Shown in pieces: positions 14,791 to 22,459 of a stretch of 22,800 bases of DNA. A program made the translations under genes and the position numbers. The notes below the pieces were generated by a model that did no database searches, was not told where the DNA came from, and worked only from the letters and a program-made list of their open reading frames with translations. Where the stretch lies: contig CAJJYZ010000036.1 of the NCBI GenBank assembly GCA_905197485.1, forward strand, positions 1 through 22,800, written 5' to 3'. Each line of letters opens with the position of its first letter. Within the stretch, counting starts at the first letter, position 1. Source of the stretch: an uncultured Lachnospiraceae bacterium (GTDB lineage: Bacteria; Bacillota; Clostridia; Lachnospirales; Lachnospiraceae).

Positions 14791-16236
14791 TTACTCCTTC
14801 ATTGCTTGTCGGACTATCTCATGGTCATCCAGGTGATAACGCACACCTTTGATTTCCTGATAGGCCTCATGTCCCTTTCCCGCCAGAAGAATCACGTCCC
14901 CTTCTTCGGCATGTTGAATGGCAAATCGAACAGCTTCCCTCCGGTCACAGATTTCTATATAGCGTCCCGCTGTCTTCTGTATTCCGAGACGAATCTCCAG
15001 CATAATCTCCAAAGGCTCCTCATATCTTGGATTATCCGATGTGATAATCGTAAAATCCGATAATTCTCCGGCCACTCTTCCCATCTCATACCGACGGCTT
15101 CTTGCCCGTCCTCCGCCGCACCCGAAAATCGTCACGATGCGCTTTGGATGATAAGAGTGTACCATCTCCAACACACTTTGTAAACTCATGGCGTTATGTG
15201 CATAGTCAATCAAAACCGTAAATGTTCCTTGAATAACCCGTTCTACCCGTCCGCACACTTGCACGTTCTGCAGCGCATTTCGAATCTTTTCCCCGTCAAT
15301 TCCAAGATTCCGGCACACCGCATAGGCAGCCGCCGAATTATAAATATTAAATCTTCCCGGCATGGTAAGTCGAATCATTTCTTCATTCAGACAATACTCT
15401 ACCCCTAGAATCCCTTGTTCATTTTTTCTTCTCTCCCCTGTTATCCGATAGTCGGACTGCTCCCGGAATCCGTATGTTTCCACCCGGCATTTTGCATCCC
15501 GTACCATTTCTTTCCAGCAAACATCATCACGATTTAAGATTCCAAGACTGCACTGGCGAAATAATTTTGCCTTGCTGTTTTTATATTCCTCCATACTCGC
15601 ATGCTCATACGGTCCGATATGGTCCTCTCCGAGATTGGTAAACACGCCAATCTCAAACCGGATTCCATCCACGCGATGAAGCTTCAGACCTTGCGAAGAT
15701 ACTTCCATCACTACAATATCGCAGCCCGCATCTGCCATTTCCCGCAGATACCCTTGTACCGCAAGCGATTCCGGAGAGGTATGCGTAGCCGGAATCCTTC
15801 TCCTTCCGGTTCTTATCTCCATCGTTCCTATCAAACCCGGCTTATGTTCCGGCTGTTTTTGTAATATCTCATAAATCATACAGGCGGTTGTCGTCTTCCC
15901 TTTTGTTCCCGTCACACCCACAATCTGCAATTCTTCTGCCGGATAACGATAGAATGCCGCCGCAATCTTCGCCAATGCGCTTCTGGCATCCTGTACACGA
16001 ATCAACGTCATTCCTTCCGGAACTTCCACCTCTTTTTCTGCCACGATTCCGACTGCCCCTCTTCCTACCGCCTCCTCTATATAAGAGCATCCGTCAAAAT
16101 GCATGCCGGAAATACAGACAAACAACGCGTTCTTTTCCGCATCTTTCGAATGGCTTACCACCTTTGCGATGTCTATCTCTTCTGTTCCTTGTATTACTTC
16201 ATACTCCAAACATTCCAACAGATTCGCAAGTTTCAT
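14791..16236 (-). CDS. MurE-like UDP-MurNAc peptide ligase, divergent form
   Basis: The 481-residue Mur ligase has the three-domain layout of MurE: a UDP-substrate domain, the ATPase domain with GTKGKTT (110-116), and the C-terminal amino-acid domain with DNPR (401-404). DNPR is the motif of meso-diaminopimelate-adding enzymes. Two central motifs differ from standard MurE. MEVSSHGL appears as MEVSSQGL, and the DHLDYHG signature as DHIGPYEHAS. The AK-type lysine that is carbamylated is likely the one in YKNSKAKLF. It lies outside the division/wall cluster, between dinB and priA, so it may be a second MurE or a related ligase with another acceptor. The ATG has an AGAGGT ribosome binding site 12 bases after dinB. 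Confidence 0.85.
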   Translation of the reverse strand: MKLANLLECLEYEVIQGTEEIDIAKVVSHSKDAEKNALFVCISGMHFDGCSYIEEAVGRGAVGIVAEKEVEVPEGMTLIRVQDARSALAKIAAAFYRYPAEELQIVGVTGTKGKTTTACMIYEILQKQPEHKPGLIGTMEIRTGRRRIPATHTSPESLAVQGYLREMADAGCDIVVMEVSSQGLKLHRVDGIRFEIGVFTNLGEDHIGPYEHASMEEYKNSKAKLFRQCSLGILNRDDVCWKEMVRDAKCRVETYGFREQSDYRITGERRKNEQGILGVEYCLNEEMIRLTMPGRFNIYNSAAAYAVCRNLGIDGEKIRNALQNVQVCGRVERVIQGTFTVLIDYAHNAMSLQSVLEMVHSYHPKRIVTIFGCGGGRARSRRYEMGRVAGELSDFTIITSDNPRYEEPLEIMLEIRLGIQKTAGRYIEICDRREAVRFAIQHAEEGDVILLAGKGHEAYQEIKGVRYHLDDHEIVRQAMKE

Positions 16237-16248
16237 ATTCCAACCTCT

Positions 16249-17442
16249 TTACAAAAATCTCCCTCTCTTTACCGCATCTTCGCCGAATCTTCTTCGGATA
16301 TCATCCAAAGCCTTCTCCAGTTTTCTTTGTTTCTCATCTTTCTGCTTCTCCGGTTGTATATCGAAAATCGTCAATTGCTCCGGCGCCGACTCCTCTACCA
16401 GCTTCGAGGTACGGATTCCAAGAAGACGTATCGGTTCTCCATTCCACAACTCCCGGAAAAGGGCGCACGCATTTTCATAAAGCAGTTGTTCCGAATTAGT
16501 GTTCTGTATCAACTGTTTTTGATGGGACGCTGTGCGAAAATCGTGGTATTTGATTTCCACACTCACCATCCCCGCCTTCTGCTTCGCCTTACGCAATCTC
16601 TTTCCCACACTTTCCGCAAGCCACAAAAGCACCTTCTTCGCTTCTTCTTCCGTCGTCGCATCCCTGGAAAGCGTCGTCGAATTTCCAATTCCTTTCGCCG
16701 CGCTCTCTTCCGCATGAATCGTCGCGTCTCCAATTCCATTGGCAAATTCCCACAGCATCCTTCCATGACTCTTCAAATGCAGTTCCAACAGATGCGGCTC
16801 CATCTGTGCCAGTTCTCCAATTGTCTGTATCTCCAGTTTTTTCAAGACTGCTACGCTCGCTTTTCCCGCCATATAAAGTTCAGACACCGGAAGCGGCCAC
16901 ATCTTCACCGGAATCTCCTGCGGAAACAATGTGTGTACTTTGTTCGGTTTTTCAAAATCCGACGCCATCTTTGCCAACAATTTGTTGTTGGAAATCCCAA
17001 TGTTTACTGTGAATCCAAATTTCTCATAGATAGCATTCTTGATTTCCACCGCGGCGTCTATCGGTGAATGATAGTTTCCCGCAATTCCGGTGAAGTCCAT
17101 GTAGCATTCATCCACACTGACCTGTTCGATATCCGGCGTATAGGACACCAGAAATTCCATCAGGTTCCTACTATATATACTATACATTTTATGGTTGGGT
17201 GGTTCCATCACAAGATTCGGACACTTACGAAAGGCATTCGCAACAGGTTCCCCCGTACGAATGCCGTATCTTTTTGCCGGAATAGACTTGGCAAGAACCA
17301 CGCCATGTCTGGATTCCTGGTCTCCCCCGATAATACATGGAATCTCACGCAAATCTATCCCGCTTCCATTCTTCAATTTTTCCACTGCAGTCCAACTCAA
17401 ATATGCCGAGTTTACATCAATATGAAAAATAACCGGTGTCAT
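16249..17442 (-). CDS. dinB: Y-family DNA polymerase, Pol IV type
   Basis: The 397-residue polymerase copies damaged templates with low fidelity. The catalytic metal residues are Asp9 (HIDVNSAYLSW) and Asp111-Glu112 (SVDECYMDFTG), with Tyr14 in the steric-gate position. Palm, fingers, thumb (helix-hairpin-helix around IGELAQMEPHLLELHL) and little-finger domains are all there. QLTIF near residue 350 fits a beta-clamp-binding motif, and the tail ends in a KALDDIRRRFGEDAVKRG block common in this clostridial type. It begins only one base after the clpB stop, with AAAGGG as ribosome binding site inside the clpB end. No LexA/DinR-like site was found in front of it. Confidence 0.93.
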   Translation of the reverse strand: MTPVIFHIDVNSAYLSWTAVEKLKNGSGIDLREIPCIIGGDQESRHGVVLAKSIPAKRYGIRTGEPVANAFRKCPNLVMEPPNHKMYSIYSRNLMEFLVSYTPDIEQVSVDECYMDFTGIAGNYHSPIDAAVEIKNAIYEKFGFTVNIGISNNKLLAKMASDFEKPNKVHTLFPQEIPVKMWPLPVSELYMAGKASVAVLKKLEIQTIGELAQMEPHLLELHLKSHGRMLWEFANGIGDATIHAEESAAKGIGNSTTLSRDATTEEEAKKVLLWLAESVGKRLRKAKQKAGMVSVEIKYHDFRTASHQKQLIQNTNSEQLLYENACALFRELWNGEPIRLLGIRTSKLVEESAPEQLTIFDIQPEKQKDEKQRKLEKALDDIRRRFGEDAVKRGRFL

Positions 17443-17443
17443 C

Positions 17444-20029
17444 TTATCCCTTTACCTTTGCCACTAATTCCTCATTCTCCACATCGATTAAAATGACATC
17501 TTCACTTCTGACCTTATCTGACAGAATCAGTTTCGCTGCCAATGTCTCCACATGTTTCTGCAAATATCTCTTCAACGGTCTTGCGCCATACATCGGCTCG
17601 TAGCCGCCTTCTATAATCATATCCTTCGCTTCTTTTGTCAACTCCACAGAAAGTTCTTTGTCACTCAATCGACGGTTAATATCTGTTACCAACAAGTCAA
17701 TGATGTCACAAATATCTGATTTCGTCAACGGTTTAAACATAATCGTTTCATCTAATCGGTTCAAAAATTCCGGTCGGAAGTGTGCCCGCAGCTCCTGCAT
17801 CACCATATCCTCATTTTCTTTTCGGATATTTCCGTTCTCATCGATTCCATCCAGCAGATAGGAGGAACCAATGTTAGATGTCATAATCAGAATCGTGTTC
17901 TTAAAGTCCACCGTTCTTCCCTGAGAGTCTGTGATACGTCCGTCATCCAGAACCTGCAAAAGTACGTTGAATACATCCGGATGCGCTTTCTCAATCTCAT
18001 CAAACAGTACGACGGAATATGGTTTTCTTCGTACCGCCTCCGTAAGCTGTCCGCCTTCATCATATCCCACATATCCCGGAGGCGCTCCGATTAATCTGGA
18101 TACCGAATACTTCTCCATGTATTCGCTCATATCGATACGCACCATATTACTCTCGTCATCGAACAGACTCTCTGCAAGCGCTTTCGCAAGCTCCGTCTTA
18201 CCAACGCCAGTAGGTCCTAAGAACAGGAAGGAACCAATCGGTTTTGTCGGGTCTTTGATTCCGGCTTTGGAACGGATGATAGCCTCTGTCACCTTCGTAA
18301 CACCTTCATCCTGACCGATGACACGCTTATGCAGTTCATCCTCCAGGTGCAATGTCTTATTTCTCTCGCTTTCATTCAGTTTTGCAACCGGTATTCCGGT
18401 CCAGCGGGAAATAATTTTCGCAATCTCATCATCCGTCACACTCTCATGCACAAGCTGAAGGTCTCGTTCTTTTACCTTCGCCTCCTCAACTTCTAACTGT
18501 TTCTGTAACTGCGGAAGCTGTCCATACTGAAGCTCCGCCGCCTTCTCCAGGTCATACGAACGCTGTGCCTTTTGGATTTCCTGATTGACTTTGTCAATCT
18601 CTTCCCTGATTTTCTGCACACGTTCTACAGAAGCCTTCTCATTATCCCACTGTGCCTTCTTGCCGGCAAACTCATCCCGAAGTTCTCCCAGCTCTTTCTG
18701 GAGCGCAACGAGACGGTCCTGACTCAATCTATCATTTTCTTTCTTAAGAGCCGCTTCCTCAATCTCAAGCTGCATGACCCTTCTTCTTAATTCATCTAGT
18801 TCTGTTGGCATGGAGTCCAGTTCTGTCTTAATCAGAGCACACGCCTCATCCACAAGGTCGATTGCCTTATCCGGAAGAAAACGGTCTGAAATATAACGGT
18901 TCGATAATACCGCAGCCGCAACAAGAGCGCCGTCCGTAATCTTCACACCATGGAATACCTCATAACGCTCCTTCAGTCCACGAAGGATAGAGATGGCGTC
19001 CTCTACCGTCGGCTCATCCACCATAACCGGCTGGAAACGACGCTCCAATGCAGCATCCTTTTCAATGTACTGTCTGTACTCATCTAAAGTAGTGGCGCCG
19101 ATACAGTGAAGTTCTCCTCTTGCCAACATAGGTTTCAGCATATTTCCGGCATCCATGGCTCCGTCCGTCTTGCCCGCTCCCACAATCGTGTGTAGTTCGT
19201 CGATAAACAGAATAATCGTTCCGTCGCTGCTCTTCACTTCTTCCAGGACCGCTTTCAAACGCTCCTCAAATTCTCCGCGGTATTTCGCTCCCGCTACCAA
19301 AGCTCCCATGTCCAGAGAGAATACCTTCTTATTCTTCAATGCTTCCGGCACGTCTCCTCTTACGATACGTTGTGCCAACCCTTCTGCAACCGCTGTTTTT
19401 CCGACACCCGGCTCTCCGATTAGAACCGGATTATTCTTCGTCTTACGAGACAGAATACGAATCACGTTACGAATCTCCGCATCTCGTCCGATGACCGGGT
19501 CCAGCTTCTGCTCCCTCGCCCGCTCTACCAGGTCTGTTCCGTATTTAGATAGCGAATCATATGTCGCCTCCGGATTATCGCTCGTCACCCTCTGATTTCC
19601 CCTGACAGTCGAAAGCGCTTGCAGGAATCCTTCTCTCGTAATTCCAAACTCTCGGAAAATCTCCTTTATCTCACGATTCGGCTGCTTCAAAAGAGAAAGG
19701 AATAAATGCTCAACCGATACGTACTCATCCCCCATCTGTGTCGCTTCATCGTCTGCATGAATCAGCACATTATTCAAGTCTTTCCCAATGAACACCTGAC
19801 CGCCTTGTACTTTAGTACGCTTTGCAACGGCCTGCTCTGCCCGATTCAAAATCATCTCTTTTTGTATATTCATCTTCTCAAGAAGTTTCAGAATCAGACT
19901 GTCTTCCTGACGAATCAATGCGTAAAATAAATGTTCCTGCTCAATCTCCTGATTGCCGAACTGGTATGCAATCTTCTCGCAATCCTGTACGGCCTGTAAC
20001 GATTTCTGCGTAAATTTGTTAATGTTCAT
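17444..20029 (-). CDS. clpB: ATP-dependent disaggregase ClpB
   Basis: The 861-residue AAA+ chaperone works as a hexamer with the DnaK system to pull proteins from aggregates. In order: Clp_N repeats (1-145), the first ATPase with Walker A GEPGVGKTA (205-213) and Walker B LFIDELHT, the long coiled-coil M-domain (about 405-525, rich in Glu, Lys, Gln), then the second ATPase with Walker A GPTGVGKTE (about 603-611) and LFDEIEKAH, and the D2 C-terminal domain with YGARPLKR. No ClpP-binding IGF/IGL loop is evident, as expected for ClpB, not ClpA/C. The ATG follows an AAGGAGT ribosome binding site. No terminator was seen between dnaJ-like and clpB genes. Confidence 0.97.
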   Translation of the reverse strand: MNINKFTQKSLQAVQDCEKIAYQFGNQEIEQEHLFYALIRQEDSLILKLLEKMNIQKEMILNRAEQAVAKRTKVQGGQVFIGKDLNNVLIHADDEATQMGDEYVSVEHLFLSLLKQPNREIKEIFREFGITREGFLQALSTVRGNQRVTSDNPEATYDSLSKYGTDLVERAREQKLDPVIGRDAEIRNVIRILSRKTKNNPVLIGEPGVGKTAVAEGLAQRIVRGDVPEALKNKKVFSLDMGALVAGAKYRGEFEERLKAVLEEVKSSDGTIILFIDELHTIVGAGKTDGAMDAGNMLKPMLARGELHCIGATTLDEYRQYIEKDAALERRFQPVMVDEPTVEDAISILRGLKERYEVFHGVKITDGALVAAAVLSNRYISDRFLPDKAIDLVDEACALIKTELDSMPTELDELRRRVMQLEIEEAALKKENDRLSQDRLVALQKELGELRDEFAGKKAQWDNEKASVERVQKIREEIDKVNQEIQKAQRSYDLEKAAELQYGQLPQLQKQLEVEEAKVKERDLQLVHESVTDDEIAKIISRWTGIPVAKLNESERNKTLHLEDELHKRVIGQDEGVTKVTEAIIRSKAGIKDPTKPIGSFLFLGPTGVGKTELAKALAESLFDDESNMVRIDMSEYMEKYSVSRLIGAPPGYVGYDEGGQLTEAVRRKPYSVVLFDEIEKAHPDVFNVLLQVLDDGRITDSQGRTVDFKNTILIMTSNIGSSYLLDGIDENGNIRKENEDMVMQELRAHFRPEFLNRLDETIMFKPLTKSDICDIIDLLVTDINRRLSDKELSVELTKEAKDMIIEGGYEPMYGARPLKRYLQKHVETLAAKLILSDKVRSEDVILIDVENEELVAKVKG

Positions 20030-20077
20030 ATAAAACTCCTTCCTAAAATATTCTTCTCTATCTTCCTATGTTATCCC

Positions 20078-21067
20078 CTATGCACAATGCCGGCTTTGTC
20101 TTCCTTCCTGTAGCATTTGGAATTCTTTTAATTTTTGTTTCGCCTCATGGCTCAGATTCGTCGGCACCTGAATCTGTACCGTCACATACTGGTCTCCTCT
20201 CTGCTCCGGATTCTTCATGGATACCACGCCCTTTCCTCTCAGGCGAATCTTACTGCCGGACTGGGTTCCTTCCTTTATCTTGCACACAACGTCGCCATAT
20301 AATGTATGGACTCTTTCTTCTCCTCCGAATACTGCCGTTGTGTACGGGATCTGAATCGTCGTATAAATATCCATTCCCTTTCTTTCAAATCCCGGCTTTG
20401 TTCCCACCGTCACATGAAGCATCAAATCTCCGTTCTCTCCTCCATGTACGCCCGGACTTCCTTTTCCTTTCAGACGAACTGTCTTTCCGGTCTCAATTCC
20501 CGCCGGAATATGAACTTGTAATGACTGTCTGCTTCCGTCTCCTTTTTGCAAATGCAATACTTTATCACATCCGAACACAGCTTCTTCAAATGTGACGGAA
20601 ACATCGGCTTCCACATCGGCTCCCTTTCTCGGAACGTCCTGCTGGAATCCATAATTCGAGAATCCTTCCCTGAAACCATTCCCATAAAACTTCTGCTTTG
20701 TACCCGTATTCTTTCCGCGGAATATATCTCCAAAAATATCATCAAAGATGTCATCCATATTTCCACCCTCAAAATGATATTCCCGATATCCTCCGTTCCC
20801 TGTATTCTGATAATATGTGCCGTTTTGTGGTCCTGTTCCATCGAAAGCCGCATGTCCGAATTGGTCATACAGTTTTCTCTTCTCAGAATCACTTAACACA
20901 TTGTACGCTTCGGTTACTTCTTTAAACTTCTGCTCCGCCTGCGGATTCCCGCCGTTCGTATCCGGATGATACTTCTTCGCCAGCTTTCGATACGCCTTCT
21001 TAATCGCCCCATCATCTGCGCCTTTGTTCACTCCGAGGACATCATAATAATCGCGTTTTGCTGCCAC
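20078..21067 (-). CDS. DnaJ-family cochaperone lacking the zinc finger (CbpA type)
   Basis: The protein (329 residues from the chosen start) has a J-domain (about 5-70, HPD at 34-36), a Gly/Phe/Asn-rich linker (about 75-150), and two C-terminal beta domains of the DnaJ C-type. The four CxxCxGxG zinc-finger repeats of DnaJ are missing, which is the CbpA/type II pattern. It would stimulate DnaK ATPase and deliver clients, here likely to ClpB and Hsp20 complexes encoded next to it. I chose the GTG at 21067, eight bases after a perfect AGGAGG; a GTG nine bases upstream overlaps that site and is unlikely. It lies 81 bases after hsp20. Confidence 0.92.
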   Translation of the reverse strand: MAAKRDYYDVLGVNKGADDGAIKKAYRKLAKKYHPDTNGGNPQAEQKFKEVTEAYNVLSDSEKRKLYDQFGHAAFDGTGPQNGTYYQNTGNGGYREYHFEGGNMDDIFDDIFGDIFRGKNTGTKQKFYGNGFREGFSNYGFQQDVPRKGADVEADVSVTFEEAVFGCDKVLHLQKGDGSRQSLQVHIPAGIETGKTVRLKGKGSPGVHGGENGDLMLHVTVGTKPGFERKGMDIYTTIQIPYTTAVFGGEERVHTLYGDVVCKIKEGTQSGSKIRLRGKGVVSMKNPEQRGDQYVTVQIQVPTNLSHEAKQKLKEFQMLQEGRQSRHCA

Positions 21068-21094
21068 AATCGTCACCTCCTGCCTTATAACAAT

Positions 21095-21118
21095 GCCCCG
21101 GGAATTACTCCCCAGGGC
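21095..21118 (-). terminator. GC-rich hairpin between hsp20 and the dnaJ-like gene
   Basis: On the minus strand GCCCTGGGGA, loop GTAA and TTCCCGGGGC form a 10-bp stem including two G-U pairs. It is followed by ATTGTTATAAGG, only weakly T-rich. It may be a partial terminator that lowers dnaJ/clpB read-through, or a stabilising 3' end for the hsp20 message. Confidence 0.5.
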
Positions 21119-21148
21119 CTCCTGTTGCTGTTCTATTCTTGTCCCGAC

Positions 21149-21601
21149 CTATTCGCCTTCAATAGAAACAAATCTTCTCTGCTCTACTTCCGGAGTCTTC
21201 TCTTTCTTCGGAACAAATAATCTCAAGATACCATGTTTAAACTCTGCTTTGATATCTTCCTGTGTAACCGCTTCTCCTACATAGAAGCTTCTCTGGCAGG
21301 AACCGGTATAACGTTCACGACGGATGTACTTGCCAGTTTCTTTCTCTTTCTCATCCTGATTCAACTGTTTCGCTGCGCTGATTGTCAGATAACCGTCCTT
21401 CAGCTCTGCCTGAATCTCATCCTTGTGGAATCCAGGAAGGTCAATCTCTAATTCATAGCCGTCCTGATGTTCCTTAATATCTGTCTTCATCAGATTGTTT
21501 GCATGGTGTCCATATAATTTTTTCTCTGCTCTGTCGTCAAAGAATGGAAATTCAAAAAAGTCATCAAATAAATTGTCATTAAAAATACTAGGTCTTAACA
21601 T
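21149..21601 (-). CDS. hsp20: Small heat-shock protein, Hsp20/alpha-crystallin family
   Basis: The 150-residue holdase binds unfolding proteins without ATP. It has a short N-terminal arm rich in Phe and Asp (residues 8-25), an alpha-crystallin domain (about 38-140) with the usual YELEIDLPGFHKDEI and YTGSCQRSFYV blocks, and the GILRLFVPK motif near its end. The last residues (VSIEGE) may serve as the IxI-like tail. The ATG follows an AAGGAG ribosome binding site, and the gene is first behind a CIRCE-overlapped promoter, the clearest regulatory signal in the window. Its order hsp20-J protein-clpB suggests one disaggregation unit. Confidence 0.95.
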   Translation of the reverse strand: MLRPSIFNDNLFDDFFEFPFFDDRAEKKLYGHHANNLMKTDIKEHQDGYELEIDLPGFHKDEIQAELKDGYLTISAAKQLNQDEKEKETGKYIRRERYTGSCQRSFYVGEAVTQEDIKAEFKHGILRLFVPKKEKTPEVEQRRFVSIEGE

Positions 21602-21692
21602 AAGTCATATCTCCTTCCAAAATAAATACGTTTATATGTTCGGAGCATTGGAATCGGAACTCTTTTTGTTCCCCTTCCTTTGTTCTAGTTAT

Positions 21693-21721
21693 GTTATAAC
21701 ACTTATTATTAGCACTGTCAA
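21693..21721 (-). promoter_or_regulatory. Sigma-A promoter of the hsp20 operon
   Basis: TTGACA (21716-21721), 17-base spacer, TATAAC (21693-21698) on the minus strand. The -35 box matches consensus exactly. The start would be near 21686, leaving a leader of about 85 bases. The -35 box lies inside the CIRCE operator, so HrcA binding would block RNA polymerase directly. Confidence 0.85.
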
Positions 21722-21735
21722 TAGGTGAGTGCTAA
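21709..21735. promoter_or_regulatory. CIRCE operator (HrcA binding site)
   Basis: TTAGCACTG, nine bases, then GAGTGCTAA. The consensus is TTAGCACTC-N9-GAGTGCTAA, so 17 of 18 arm bases match and the only change is the last base of the left arm (G for C). HrcA represses class I heat-shock genes through this site in Firmicutes. It is a strong sign that hsp20, and probably dnaJ-like and clpB, are induced by heat and by unfolded proteins. Confidence 0.93.
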
Positions 21736-21749
21736 TTTTTTTATATTTT

Positions 21750-22403
21750 TTATTCCAATTTCTTTTTTACTTCATCTATGATTTGCAATGTACCTCGTTT
21801 TAATTGAAAAACCACATCAGCACGTTTCGCGATTTCATTCGAATGTGTAACAATAATCGCACATTTATTCAAATGATGTACGCTTTCTTCTAAAATCCGC
21901 ATAATTGACAATGCGGTATCTTCATCAAGATTTCCCGTAGGTTCATCTGCTAAAATAATAGGCGCTTCGCTGGCTAATGCCCTTGCAATCGCTACACGTT
22001 GCTGTTGTCCGCCAGAAAGCTGTAACACATTTCGTTTCATTTCTTCTTTTGTCAATCCCATTTTTTCTAAAATCGGTTCGGGCGGAAATTTGCTTGTCAA
22101 CTTCACATTTTCTAGTGATGTCATATAATCAATCAGATTATATGCTTGAAAGATAAAAGAAACGTGATTACGGCGATGATTTTCCAATCCCTTTTCATCA
22201 ATATCTTTTCCATGAAATAAAATCCTACCTTCTGAAGCATTATCCAAACCACCAAGTAAAGAAAGTAAGGTTGTTTTCCCACAGCCAGATATTCCCAAAA
22301 TGGCATATATCTTCCCAAGCTCCATCTGAGCATTGATACCATTTAATACATTTTTCTTGTTATCATAAGAATATTTTAAATCTTGTATTTCCAAAACACT
22401 CAT
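21750..22403 (-). CDS. ABC transporter ATP-binding protein (MacB/LolD-like)
   Basis: The 217-residue ATPase has all nucleotide-binding motifs: Walker A GISGCGKTT (37-45), Q-loop Gln86, signature LSGGQQQ (129-135), Walker B IILADEPT (149-156) and H-loop His187. It fits the MacB/LolD/FtsE group, whose partners are FtsX-like permeases, and such a permease lies just upstream on the same strand. Members handle antimicrobial-peptide resistance, lipoprotein or peptide export; the substrate is not visible here. The ATG has a GAAGGGAG ribosome binding site. Its base composition is visibly more AT-rich than that of the genes downstream, and it ends only 14 bases from the CIRCE element without a clear terminator. 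Confidence 0.93.
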   Translation of the reverse strand: MSVLEIQDLKYSYDNKKNVLNGINAQMELGKIYAILGISGCGKTTLLSLLGGLDNASEGRILFHGKDIDEKGLENHRRNHVSFIFQAYNLIDYMTSLENVKLTSKFPPEPILEKMGLTKEEMKRNVLQLSGGQQQRVAIARALASEAPIILADEPTGNLDEDTALSIMRILEESVHHLNKCAIIVTHSNEIAKRADVVFQLKRGTLQIIDEVKKKLE

Positions 22404-22459
22404 ACTGTCTCCCTTCTAACGAAAACTCTTCACACTTTTTCATCACAAACTACCGTTCA

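Noticed and set aside
14023..15063. Long plus-strand open frame (346 codons) opposite priA and the murE-like gene
   Set aside because: It is antisense to two genes with complete motifs; its product is rich in His, Arg, Leu and Phe, as expected of a shadow frame. The same holds for the long plus-strand frames at 12732-13640 and 16099-17067.
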